Shown piece by piece: positions 15,310-23,784 of a stretch of 43,510 nucleotides of DNA; within the stretch, counting starts at the first letter, position 1; each line of letters begins with the position of its first letter. Below the pieces are notes generated by a model. The model worked only from the letters and a program-made list of their open reading frames with translations, did not search any database and was not told where the DNA came from. The stretch comes from Flavobacteriaceae bacterium (GTDB taxonomy: Bacteria > Bacteroidota > Bacteroidia > Flavobacteriales > Flavobacteriaceae). The position numbers and the translations under genes are program-made. The DNA lies in NCBI GenBank assembly GCA_002400885.1, contig NVRM01000009.1, positions 1 to 43,510 of the forward strand, read 5' to 3'.

Positions 15310-15354
15310 CCTGATTTTTGTATTGCTGATTATTAGGAGATTAAAATATAAAAT

Positions 15355-16203
15355 ATGAAAAAGAAGTTAATTGTAAGTTTAAGCTTACTCATACTAGTGG
15401 TGTTTAATAGCAGGGCAGATGAAGTTGTTTGGATGAGGTCATTGGAAGATGCAAAGGTATTATCACAGGCTATGAATAAGCCTATATTACTTGATTTTTG
15501 GGCACATTGGTGTGGTCCCTGTAAAAAGATGGACTCAAAAGTTTGGAGTACCGACGAGATTAAGGAGTTAATGAAAAATTTTATTCCTGTGAAGATTGAT
15601 ATAGACATTGATCAGGAAATATCTAGGAGATATTCAGTGAAGTCAATTCCTACAATAATTGTCACGGATAGTTGGGGAAACCAACTGTATAAAGAAACGG
15701 GGTATAAGGACAAGAAAAGGATCAGTGAATTACTCACTAATTTCTCGGTAAATCTAGCCGGAATTAATAGAGTTAGCCTAGTTTTATTTAAAAAGCAGGA
15801 CCATGTAGGGTCCAATGTACGTGTTGCTCAAAAACATCAAGATTATGGATTTTTATTGAAAAAGGATGCAAAGGTTGCATTTATAAGAAGAAGTAATTAT
15901 TATTTAAGAAAGGCGAAAAAATACAATAAAGGTTCAGGGAACCTTGTACTTGATGAACGAATAGACTTATTGAAAATGTTGAATAAATCCTATATGGGAA
16001 GTCCTAAAAGTGTTTTAAAAAAAATAGATAAATCCTTTAAAAGTGTAGCTGTAAAAAATCAGGGCCTCTTTTACTTTGTGAAATATTACAGTGCTCATGC
16101 ATCAAAAAACACCGCTCTTAAAAATGAAATGTTAGCTAAATTAAACTCAAGAGAAATGTATAAATTATATCTAAAAAAGACTCAAAAATATGGCGAGTTA
16201 TAA
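15355..16203 (+). CDS. Exported thioredoxin-fold protein
   Basis: The product is 282 residues. A signal peptide (about 1-21, ending SRA) precedes a thioredoxin domain of the Thioredoxin_7/DsbD-gamma type (about 23-135) with active site WCGPC (C53, C56), cis-proline in KSIPTIIV, and FWAHWCGPCKKMD. The remaining 145 residues are basic and helical with no domain I recognise. It probably reduces or shuttles disulfides in the periplasm. The gene stands alone between two terminators, with a conspicuous dyad 46 bases upstream of the start. Confidence 0.85.
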   Translation: MKKKLIVSLSLLILVVFNSRADEVVWMRSLEDAKVLSQAMNKPILLDFWAHWCGPCKKMDSKVWSTDEIKELMKNFIPVKIDIDIDQEISRRYSVKSIPTIIVTDSWGNQLYKETGYKDKKRISELLTNFSVNLAGINRVSLVLFKKQDHVGSNVRVAQKHQDYGFLLKKDAKVAFIRRSNYYLRKAKKYNKGSGNLVLDERIDLLKMLNKSYMGSPKSVLKKIDKSFKSVAVKNQGLFYFVKYYSAHASKNTALKNEMLAKLNSREMYKLYLKKTQKYGEL

Positions 16204-16214
16204 TAGCTTAATAG

Positions 16215-16259
16215 CAACTAAAGAGCTGTTGTTTATACGGAAGCTCTTTAGTTGTTTTT
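16215..16259 (+). terminator. Terminator after the thioredoxin gene
   Basis: A perfect 13 bp stem (CAACTAAAGAGCT at 16215-16227, AGCTCTTTAGTTG at 16242-16254) is followed by TTTTT. It separates the thioredoxin gene from the convergent M1 peptidase gene. Confidence 0.9.
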
Positions 16260-16261
16260 AA

Positions 16262-18415
16262 CTATTTTTTTTTAAAGCGTTCAAATCTTGTTGTTTTTTG
16301 TACAGGCCAATAATTATTAGAGGTGTCAATATCAGCAGATTCTAGGTCTGGATCTATCACAATTTGTTTTAACGGCTTATGTGATGTATAGGTTTTCTTA
16401 AATTTGAATTCGTTCTTTCTCCAAACTTCTGCAGGGTAAACAATACGTTCTGACGTATTATCAGTAAAAATATACTGTACAATTATTGGCATTATAAGAC
16501 CTCCGGGTTTTGTGAAAGCTACCTCATAGGCATAATTGGCAAGTGTATTCGTAGGAAGATTGTGATCGTAATTATAGTTACTAGCCAAGGTGGTTTCATC
16601 CACTACATCCCCGAATTTTATTTTCTTACGGTTGATTTGAATCGCATTATTAGTTTTGTTTTTTGCGATAACAAAGGCATAACTCGTAACAGATTCTATC
16701 CCTATATCTACAACATCGGTGGTGTAAAACCAGCCTCTCCAAAACCAATCTAAATCCATTGCGGAAGCATCTTCCATGGTTCTGAAAAAATCGGCAGGGG
16801 TAGGGTGCTTAAACATCCAACGCTTAGAATAGGTTTTAAAAGCATGGTCAAAAAGTGCTGGACCCATCACTAGATTTCTTAATATATGTAGTGCTGTTGC
16901 TGGTTTAGCATAGGCATTTGAGCCGAATTGGTAGCTGTCATCAGCCTTACTCATAATAGGGACGATTTTTGATTGATCACCTTGCATATATCCTACTATT
17001 TTATAGGCAGGACCTCTTTTAGCAGGGTATCCTTTTTCCCAGTTCTGTTCTGCAAAGTATTGTAAAAAGGAGTTCAGTCCTTCATCCATCCATGTCCACT
17101 GTCGTTCGTCTGAATTTACAATCATTGGAAAAAAATTATGACCTACTTCGTGGATAATTACACTAATCATCTTCTGTTTTGTTCGTGTGCTGTAGCTACC
17201 ATCTTCATTGGGTCTTCCTCTGTTCCAGCAAATCATTGGGTATTCCATACCTTGGTTTTTTGCATGTATGGAAATGGCTTTGTGGTAAGGGTAATCAAAG
17301 GTGTAATCGGAATAGGTTTCCAAGGCTACCTTAATTGATTTTGTAGAATATTGCTCCCAAAGAGGGTTTCCTTCTTTAGGATATAATGAATGTGCCATCA
17401 CTCGTTTTCCATTGATATCCACTGCCATGGCGTCAAAAATAAATTTACGAGAACTAGCAAACGCAAAATCACGGACATTAGTGGCTTTTAATTTCCATGT
17501 TTTTGTCTGGGTAGTGACTATTTTTTCTTTTTTAAGGACTTCCTCCTGTGTGGTTATTATTACCGGAGTAGTATAGCTTTTTTGTGCCTTTTTATAACGT
17601 TTTAACTGTTTAGATGAGAAAACTTCCTTTCTGTTGGTGAGTACTCCGGTACCGTCCAAAATATGGTCAGCAGGAACGGTGATGCTTACTTGGTAATTTC
17701 CAAATTCTAAAGCCCATTCACTACGTCCCCAAAATTGTTGATTTTGCCAACCTTCAATATTGTTGTATACGGCAAGTCTCGGGAAAAATTGTGCAATTAT
17801 ATAGAGATTATTTCCATCCTTTGGGAAATGTTCAAAGCCAGAACGACCTCCAAATTCCACAAAATTATTAATCTGATACCACCATTGGATGGAGAATACA
17901 AAGCTTTCTCCAGATTTTAATGGGCGGGGTAAATTTATGCGCATCATGGTGTAATTAATCTGATACTTTAATTCGTTTTGATCACTATCTAACACAGAAA
18001 TAATGTTAAACCCACCATCAAAAGGATTTATAAATTGTTTTGTAAAATCTTTTGGACTCAATAGAGTAGGGGCGGCTCCATTTGATTTTAGCTGAGATTT
18101 TGAGTTTTTGGAACGTTTGTTTTGGTCCAATTGAACCCATAAATAATCCAGTGTGTCATCGGAATTATTGTGATAGGTAATGGTTTCTGTGCCTGTAAGT
18201 TTATTTTCAGCTTCGTTTAAAACAATCTCCATTACATAATCTACCTGCTGTTGCTTATAGTCATGTCCTGGAGCTCCAGAAGCGGTATGTTCACTGTTTG
18301 GAGTGGCTAATTCTTGGAGTAACTGTCTAAATTTATGAGTGTCGTAGTGTGCTTTTTCTTGAGCAAATATAGAAAAAGGCAGCAGTAATAATAGTAAGTA
18401 TCTTAATGTAGTCAT
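16262..18415 (-). CDS. Secreted M1 family zinc metallopeptidase (copy 1)
   Basis: The product is 717 residues with a signal peptide (1-18, SIFAQ). The zinc site is HEVGH (422-426) with the third ligand E445 in WMDEGLN, giving the M1 spacing HExxH-x18-E. GMEYPMICWNRG upstream replaces the classical GAMEN exopeptidase motif. M1 enzymes are typically aminopeptidases; the missing exact GAMEN leaves specificity open. There is no obvious type IX C-terminal sorting domain; the end is a basic stretch after NNYWPVQKTTRFERF. It is a tandem paralogue of the gene at 18539-20782, sharing many blocks (HPTPADFFRTMEDASAMDLD, SDERxWxWMDEG). A terminator separates the two. Confidence 0.9.
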   Translation of the reverse strand: MTTLRYLLLLLLPFSIFAQEKAHYDTHKFRQLLQELATPNSEHTASGAPGHDYKQQQVDYVMEIVLNEAENKLTGTETITYHNNSDDTLDYLWVQLDQNKRSKNSKSQLKSNGAAPTLLSPKDFTKQFINPFDGGFNIISVLDSDQNELKYQINYTMMRINLPRPLKSGESFVFSIQWWYQINNFVEFGGRSGFEHFPKDGNNLYIIAQFFPRLAVYNNIEGWQNQQFWGRSEWALEFGNYQVSITVPADHILDGTGVLTNRKEVFSSKQLKRYKKAQKSYTTPVIITTQEEVLKKEKIVTTQTKTWKLKATNVRDFAFASSRKFIFDAMAVDINGKRVMAHSLYPKEGNPLWEQYSTKSIKVALETYSDYTFDYPYHKAISIHAKNQGMEYPMICWNRGRPNEDGSYSTRTKQKMISVIIHEVGHNFFPMIVNSDERQWTWMDEGLNSFLQYFAEQNWEKGYPAKRGPAYKIVGYMQGDQSKIVPIMSKADDSYQFGSNAYAKPATALHILRNLVMGPALFDHAFKTYSKRWMFKHPTPADFFRTMEDASAMDLDWFWRGWFYTTDVVDIGIESVTSYAFVIAKNKTNNAIQINRKKIKFGDVVDETTLASNYNYDHNLPTNTLANYAYEVAFTKPGGLIMPIIVQYIFTDNTSERIVYPAEVWRKNEFKFKKTYTSHKPLKQIVIDPDLESADIDTSNNYWPVQKTTRFERFKKK

Positions 18416-18471
18416 GAGTAATGGTTACTTGTTTTGTAATGTAGGTCACAATTTAAGCGAAAATAAGAACA

Positions 18472-18529
18472 TAAAAAAACTGTCCAAAAAACAAGCAATT
18501 CATAAGTACTTGTTTTCTGGACAGTTTTT
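18472..18529 (-). terminator. Terminator between the two M1 peptidase genes
   Basis: A two-part stem: GGACAGTTTTT (18519-18529) with AAAAACTGTCC (18475-18485), and CTTGTTTT (18509-18516) with AAAACAAG (18488-18495). On the minus strand it ends in seven T residues, so it ends transcripts from the upstream copy. Confidence 0.9.
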
Positions 18530-18538
18530 AAGGATTGA

Positions 18539-20782
18539 TTATCCTTTTATATTACTTTTCTTAAAAGATTCAAATTTGTTTTCTTTTTGTCTAGGCCAGC
18601 TATTATTTGCCTCGTTTACATCTGCCGTTTGTTTGTCTGGATCTATTACAATGGAAATCACCTTTTTTGAAGAAGTGAATACCTTTGTAACCTCTTTGTC
18701 GTTTTTTCTCCAAATCTGGGCGGGATATTGTAAGCGTTCTTTGGTGCCGTCTTCAAAGTGATATTCAACAATAATAGGCATGATTAAACCTCCTAGTTTT
18801 TCAAAAACAATCTCGTAAAAATAATTAGGAACCGTCGCATCGTTTATTTGGATGTTATTTGCTGCTAAATACTTCTTAAGTATTTTTAATTCTTGAGGCT
18901 TTTTAGTTGGAGTCGTATAGTCTTCGCTTTTATCAGATATTAAGTATAAAGATGCCGGTATCTTGTTGATGTTTTGACCGTATTTCTTTAAGAAATCGGT
19001 GGCTCTTTTCGTTTTTTTATCTGTTAATCTATAAGTAGTAACGTCTTTAATTCCGATATCGTTATTACGGGTAGTATAAAACCATCCTCTCCAAAACCAA
19101 TCTAAGTCCATCGCAGAGGCATCTTCCATCGTTCTGAAAAAATCGGCAGGGGTAGGGTGTTTAAATTTCCATCTATTGGCATATGTTTTAAAGGCGTAAT
19201 CAAATAATTCATGCCCCATAATAGTTTCACGTAAGATGAATAGTCCAGCAGCAGGTTTGTGATAGGCATTAGACCCAAATTGTTTCACGTCCTCGCTATT
19301 GGTCATTATAGGTGTTAAATTATCTTGGTTTCCGGACATATACCCAATGATGTTTTTTGGGTATTTAGAGGTAGGGAACAGTTGAGCGTCATATTTTTCT
19401 TCTGCGTAAATTTCAACAAAAGTATTAATTCCTTCATCCATCCATGACCATTTTCTTTCGTCAGAATTTACAATCATAGGGAAAAAATTATGACCAATTT
19501 CATGAGTGATAACACCGATCATTCCTTTTTTTAGGCGATCGGATACGATCCCATTTTTAGGACGTCCGCGATTCCAACAGATCATCGGGTATTCCATTCC
19601 TTGTCTGGCTGCATTTACCGAAATTGCTTTTGGATATGGATAGTCAAAAGTAAATTTAGAATATTCTTTTAAGGTATTGGCAATGACTCTTGTCGAATGC
19701 TCTTCCCATAATGGATTCCCTTCTTTAGGGTATAATGAGTAGGCCATTACGTTTTTACTTTCCAATTGTACAGCCATTCCATCCCAAATAAATTTACGAG
19801 AGCTTGAGAAGGCAAAATCACGTACGTTTTTAGCTTCTAAGGTCCATGTTTTTGTTGTAGAAGAAAAACCTTTAGAAGCGATGTCCGCTTCCTCTTGGCT
19901 TACAATAATTACAGGTTTGTCAAAAGATGTTTGTGCTTTTAAAAACTGCTTGTATTGTTTTTTACTAATTAATTTTTTTAAGTTAGTGATGCGTCCAGTT
20001 CCATTTAGAATGTGATCACTAGGTGTGGTGATGTTTACGGTGTAATCTCCAAATTCTAAGGCAAATTCTCCAGTTCCCCAGAATTGTGCATTTTGCCATC
20101 CATCTACATTATTGTAGACCGCTAATCTTGGAAAGAATTGTGCAATGATGTACATTTTATTTCCATCATCTTTAAATAATTCAAAGCCAGATCTTCCTCC
20201 ATCTATAAAATAATCATTGATGTTATACCACCATTTGATACTGAATTCAAAGCTGGCTCCAGGGGCGATAGGTTCGTTTAAATCGATGCGCATCATCGTC
20301 CAATTTACTTTGTAGGACAATTCATTTCCTTGGCTGTCTTTTACTTCCTGTAATTTGAATCCTCCGTCAAATCCTTTGGATAAAAATTTATTGGAAAATT
20401 GTTTAGGGCTGTATAATACTCTGGTAGGTCTACTGCTAATTTCGTCGTTTTTTGTGTGAGGTGCACGAATGTTTTGGTCCAATTGTATCCATAAATAACT
20501 AAGTGGATCTTTGGAGTTATTATGGTAGGTGATTTTTTCAAAACCAAATAATTTTTGATTTACATCATCCAAGGTGATGTCCATTACATAATCTACCTGC
20601 TGTTGTGTGTACCCGGAACCAGGGGCTCCAGATGCTGTATGCTGCTTATTGGGCGTGGGTAAATCTTGTTTTAATTGTCGGAATTTACTGGTGTTATAAT
20701 GTCCGTTATTAATAGTTTTTTCTTGTGCAGAAAGGAAACTAATGCTAATAAAAACAATAATTAAGGTTGCTATATTTTTCAT
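18539..20782 (-). CDS. Secreted M1 family zinc metallopeptidase (copy 2)
   Basis: The product is 747 residues with a signal peptide (1-19, FLSAQ). The zinc-binding site is HEIGH (427-431) and the third ligand is E450 in WMDEGIN. GMEYPMICWNRG is again the substrate-binding loop. It is about 30 residues longer than copy 1, mostly from an insertion around residues 590-630 (RLTDKKTKRATDFLKKYG region). The gene follows DUF6702 by 59 bases and is probably the last gene of an operon that begins at 22954; a terminator follows. It is probably an extracellular or periplasmic peptidase for peptide nutrition or protein turnover. Confidence 0.9.
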   Translation of the reverse strand: MKNIATLIIVFISISFLSAQEKTINNGHYNTSKFRQLKQDLPTPNKQHTASGAPGSGYTQQQVDYVMDITLDDVNQKLFGFEKITYHNNSKDPLSYLWIQLDQNIRAPHTKNDEISSRPTRVLYSPKQFSNKFLSKGFDGGFKLQEVKDSQGNELSYKVNWTMMRIDLNEPIAPGASFEFSIKWWYNINDYFIDGGRSGFELFKDDGNKMYIIAQFFPRLAVYNNVDGWQNAQFWGTGEFALEFGDYTVNITTPSDHILNGTGRITNLKKLISKKQYKQFLKAQTSFDKPVIIVSQEEADIASKGFSSTTKTWTLEAKNVRDFAFSSSRKFIWDGMAVQLESKNVMAYSLYPKEGNPLWEEHSTRVIANTLKEYSKFTFDYPYPKAISVNAARQGMEYPMICWNRGRPKNGIVSDRLKKGMIGVITHEIGHNFFPMIVNSDERKWSWMDEGINTFVEIYAEEKYDAQLFPTSKYPKNIIGYMSGNQDNLTPIMTNSEDVKQFGSNAYHKPAAGLFILRETIMGHELFDYAFKTYANRWKFKHPTPADFFRTMEDASAMDLDWFWRGWFYTTRNNDIGIKDVTTYRLTDKKTKRATDFLKKYGQNINKIPASLYLISDKSEDYTTPTKKPQELKILKKYLAANNIQINDATVPNYFYEIVFEKLGGLIMPIIVEYHFEDGTKERLQYPAQIWRKNDKEVTKVFTSSKKVISIVIDPDKQTADVNEANNSWPRQKENKFESFKKSNIKG

Positions 20783-20841
20783 TGATGAGTGAGTTATAAA
20801 ACACCGAAATTACTAGTTTTTAACCAATTTTAACAAACTAT

Positions 20842-21375
20842 CTAAAATTTTAACAAACCTTTATCTTTTTGTTTAATGAGGTAAAAAGTATGGTGTTTTT
20901 CATGGGCTTTGATTTTTACAATGTTCTGTTGGTCAGGGAAGTAGTCAAAAAGCATGGTGTTTTTTATTTCTAATGTATGCAAGGTGTCTATTTGCGTTAT
21001 TTCTAGGTAGAAGTATACAATGTCATCCTCATATTCTTTTCCTATATAGTCAAAATTATAAGCGGTGTTGTTTAGGACGAACTGGAGGTTTTGGTTTAGA
21101 TATTTTTTAAAATAGTTGTCTACACTATCTATTTCAAAAGAAGTGTTTAGTTGAAATTTAAGAGGGGAGTCTTTTTCTAAAACATATTCTAGATCGTCTA
21201 TGAAATAACGACTAATTATCTGTAGAGACCCCTTATCTTGGAGGTATTCGACCTGTGTTAAACTGATATAATATTTGTGAATCCCAAAGGCTAATAATGG
21301 AAGTACAGCCAATACAATTAATAACTTTAAGCGATGTCTTCCCATAAATAAGTGTTTTAAACGGCTAATGAACAA
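20842..21375 (-). CDS. DUF6702 family protein, exported
   Basis: The product is 177 residues if started at 21375. An internal ATG at 21345 (MGRHRLKLLIV) gives a more typical signal sequence and may be the true start. After the hydrophobic segment (LLIVLAVLPLLAFG) come HKYYISLTQVEY and LQIISRYFIDDLEYVLEK, the recognisable core of DUF6702, a Bacteroidota family found beside M1 peptidases. The C-terminal half is predicted beta-rich. Function unknown; periplasmic location inferred. It lies 9 bases after the stop of the CarboxypepD-reg gene upstream and 59 bases before the M1 gene. Confidence 0.75.
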   Translation of the reverse strand: MFISRLKHLFMGRHRLKLLIVLAVLPLLAFGIHKYYISLTQVEYLQDKGSLQIISRYFIDDLEYVLEKDSPLKFQLNTSFEIDSVDNYFKKYLNQNLQFVLNNTAYNFDYIGKEYEDDIVYFYLEITQIDTLHTLEIKNTMLFDYFPDQQNIVKIKAHEKHHTFYLIKQKDKGLLKF

Positions 21376-21384
21376 AAAGCATTC

Positions 21385-22200
21385 CTATTTTTCACCTGAT
21401 TTGCCTTCTTTTTTTAACTTCTTGTAGCTTATTGCTTCTTCTTGTAGGATTTCAATGACGGTGAGCAAGTTATTTTGCTGGTAAAGATGCACGATATCTT
21501 TGTAGGCACAATAGCTTAAAAAATGATGGATGCTATCTGTAGGTATTTGTAGCTTTTTTGTGAAATATGCTTCTCCTAATTCTTGTATTATTTTTGAAGG
21601 AAACTCTTTTTTTAATTTTAGGAGACTCCTGAGTTTATATTCCGCTATTAATTGATTGTTGGGGAGTGTTGCGCCTACGCCTCCTCCAGCCATAATAGGA
21701 TTTACCAAATGCTCCACGCTTGGCGGTCTGTTCAAGCTCATGGCATCAAGTTTATAATCGACCCCTGTAAAATCTAAATTTTTGAAAGTCTCTGAGCTTA
21801 CATTCATTGCTGGAATGCTGTCTTTCGGTTTGTTTAAAATATCGTGATAAATGCTCTCCGTTAAGTGGTGGTTCTTAATAATTACCTCTTCTAAGGTATA
21901 TGTTTTCGAGACAGTTTCAATAAACATTGTTTTAGTGCGTATCATAATTTCACTCACGATTATTGTTGCTTTTTCGTATTGAATAGAGCTTATGTATAAG
22001 GTGTCATTTAATTGTGCCCGTATCAAAAACTCACCGTTTTCATTACTGATAGTACCAGACTTCGTGTTTAGGTTTATAATATGAATATTTGCCAATCGTT
22101 TTGTATTAGAAAGAACGGTTCCTAGTAGTTGAATGCTTGTTTCTTGCGCCTTAGTGCTTAGACAAATAAGTAGAAAAAATAACAGCGATGTTTTATTCAT
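21385..22200 (-). CDS. Carboxypeptidase-regulatory-like domain protein (second of pair)
   Basis: The product is 271 residues with a signal peptide (1-18, STKAQ). Residues about 20-105 form a CarboxypepD_reg-like beta-sandwich (LLGTVLSNTKRLANIHIINLNTKSGTISNENGEF), the module often found before TonB-dependent receptor plugs, but no plug or barrel follows. The remaining helical part ends in a segment (IPTDSIHHFLSYCAYKDIVHLYQQNNLLTVIEIL) shared with the upstream neighbour. The start overlaps that gene by 8 bases, so they are coupled. Function unknown; likely periplasmic or outer-membrane associated. Confidence 0.78.
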   Translation of the reverse strand: MNKTSLLFFLLICLSTKAQETSIQLLGTVLSNTKRLANIHIINLNTKSGTISNENGEFLIRAQLNDTLYISSIQYEKATIIVSEIMIRTKTMFIETVSKTYTLEEVIIKNHHLTESIYHDILNKPKDSIPAMNVSSETFKNLDFTGVDYKLDAMSLNRPPSVEHLVNPIMAGGGVGATLPNNQLIAEYKLRSLLKLKKEFPSKIIQELGEAYFTKKLQIPTDSIHHFLSYCAYKDIVHLYQQNNLLTVIEILQEEAISYKKLKKEGKSGEK

Positions 22201-22954
22201 GTGAAACTGAGATTATCTTATTAAATTCAAGACTCCGTTTTACCAAAAAATCTAGAACATCTATCGGATTATTTCTATAGAGAATTGTGACTCCTTTGTC
22301 ATTGCAGTATTCTATAAATTGATATATTCTATCTTCAGGTATATGTAATTTTTGCTGTAAGTATTTGTCTCCGTAAAGGTCTATAATGTTCTCTAAAAAA
22401 ATTGTTTTAGCTTTTTCTTCGCGATTGAAAAGTGCTTTTTTTTCTCTGTTTTTTTTACGAATGTTTTTGGTGAATAGTGATATAATGGCAATAAAGTTAA
22501 ATGAGGTTCTTTGATTAGGATTGGTTAGTTTTACGGCATTTGGCGGTTTTCGTAGGTCTATTTCATCCACATCTAATTGTATGTTTTTTGCGACATATAA
22601 ATTTGAAAAATCCAAGTGTATTTTTTTATCAAGAAACACTTCGTTCAGTTCGTTTACTAGGGGTTCTAAGTACACATTGAGTATTTTATTTTTAATGTGA
22701 TAATCACTGATAATAATAACTCTTTTAATATATTCTAAAGAAGAGAAATGAATACTATCTCCTAATTGAACGGAGAGGTTAAATACACCATTTCCAGGGG
22801 TTATTTCTCCTTTGTTACTTCGGGCATTATGGACTGTAATAAGTTGCACACCTTTATTAGCGTGTATTACTTTTCCCTTTAAACGTACCGATTTTTCTTG
22901 CCCTTGTACGCTTAGTGCAATAAATAGGAATAGTAGAAAGTGTTTTTTAAACAT
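22193..22954 (-). CDS. Carboxypeptidase-regulatory-like domain protein (first of pair)
   Basis: The product is 253 residues with a signal peptide (1-18, SVQGQ), a CarboxypepD_reg-like domain (about 20-105, LKGKVIHANKGVQLITVHNARSNKG), a basic middle (KNIRKKNREKKALFNREEKAK) and a C-terminal IPEDRIYQFIEYC segment resembling its neighbour. It is a paralogue of the following gene and the first gene of the DUF6702/M1 operon. A -7 box (TACATTTG, minus strand, 22983-22990) lies 28 bases upstream. Confidence 0.75.
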   Translation of the reverse strand: MFKKHFLLFLFIALSVQGQEKSVRLKGKVIHANKGVQLITVHNARSNKGEITPGNGVFNLSVQLGDSIHFSSLEYIKRVIIISDYHIKNKILNVYLEPLVNELNEVFLDKKIHLDFSNLYVAKNIQLDVDEIDLRKPPNAVKLTNPNQRTSFNFIAIISLFTKNIRKKNREKKALFNREEKAKTIFLENIIDLYGDKYLQQKLHIPEDRIYQFIEYCNDKGVTILYRNNPIDVLDFLVKRSLEFNKIISVSHE

Positions 22955-22982
22955 TTTTTTTTAGTCAGATGGTTGATATACA

Positions 22983-22990
22983 CAAATGTA
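22983..22990 (-). promoter_or_regulatory. -7 box for the CarboxypepD-reg/DUF6702/M1 operon
   Basis: The minus strand reads TACATTTG (TAnnTTTG) 28 bases before the start at 22954. No -33 TTG is visible at the expected distance. Confidence 0.4.
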
Positions 22991-23032
22991 GTAGGTGTCA
23001 TTCTTAAAATATTATTAATAGGGTGGTAAATT

Positions 23033-23062
23033 TTTGTTAAAGCATCTAATTTCTTATTTTTG
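23033..23062 (+). promoter_or_regulatory. Promoter of pepE
   Basis: TTTG (23033-23036), 18 bases, then TATTTTTG (23055-23062), ending 17 bases before the pepE ATG. The leader would be only about ten bases long. Confidence 0.7.
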
Positions 23063-23079
23063 AGTCTAAATTATACTAC

Positions 23080-23784
23080 ATGAAAAATATATTTATAGCT
23101 AGTACTTCTACCGTACATGGGAAGGGGTATTTAGAGTATGCTTTACCTGCCCTAAAAGATTTTTTTAAGGGTGTTACAGAAATTTTATTTGTGCCGTATG
23201 CACGTCCCGGAGGTATTAGTCATGATGTCTATACAAAAAAAGCAAGTGAAGCCTTTTCCTTAATTGGAATTAAAATTAAAGGAATTCATGAGTTTGAAAA
23301 CCCAAGTGATGCTGTCAAAAAAGCAACAGGAATATTTATAGGAGGAGGGAATACTTTTTTATTGGTAAGCCAGCTGTATAAAAACGAGTTGATAGATGTA
23401 ATTAAGGAAGTAGTTTCGCAAGGCACACCATATTTAGGAACCAGTGCAGGAAGTGTTGTTACTGGGCTAAGTATGCAAAACACCAATGATATGCCTATTA
23501 TTTACCCACCTAGTTTTAGTACATTAGGACTCTTATCGTTCAATGTAAATGCACATTATTTAGATCCAGATCCTAGTTCTAAACATATGGGAGAGACACG
23601 TGCCACTAGAATTAATGAATTTCATTTTGTAGAGAATATACCTGTGTTAGGGCTGCGAGAGGGGAGTTGGCTCTTGGTTCAAAACGATAAAATAATATTA
23701 AAAGGAGGTTTGAGTGCTCGCTTGTTTTTACAAGGAAAAGAGGCTCAAGAATTCCCGGATGCAACAGATTTTAGCTTTTTATAA
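23080..23784 (+). CDS. pepE: Dipeptidase E (alpha-aspartyl dipeptidase, S51)
   Basis: The product is 234 residues, normal for peptidase E. The nucleophile elbow GTSAGS carries S122, close to Ser120 of the Salmonella enzyme; FIGGGNTF (87-94) and NAHYLDPDP with the catalytic His region are also present. It hydrolyses dipeptides with N-terminal aspartate in the cytoplasm. It has no signal peptide. It is a single gene with its own promoter. Its 3' end overlaps the convergent DUF4369 gene by 6 bases, with no terminator between. Confidence 0.93.
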   Translation: MKNIFIASTSTVHGKGYLEYALPALKDFFKGVTEILFVPYARPGGISHDVYTKKASEAFSLIGIKIKGIHEFENPSDAVKKATGIFIGGGNTFLLVSQLYKNELIDVIKEVVSQGTPYLGTSAGSVVTGLSMQNTNDMPIIYPPSFSTLGLLSFNVNAHYLDPDPSSKHMGETRATRINEFHFVENIPVLGLREGSWLLVQNDKIILKGGLSARLFLQGKEAQEFPDATDFSFL

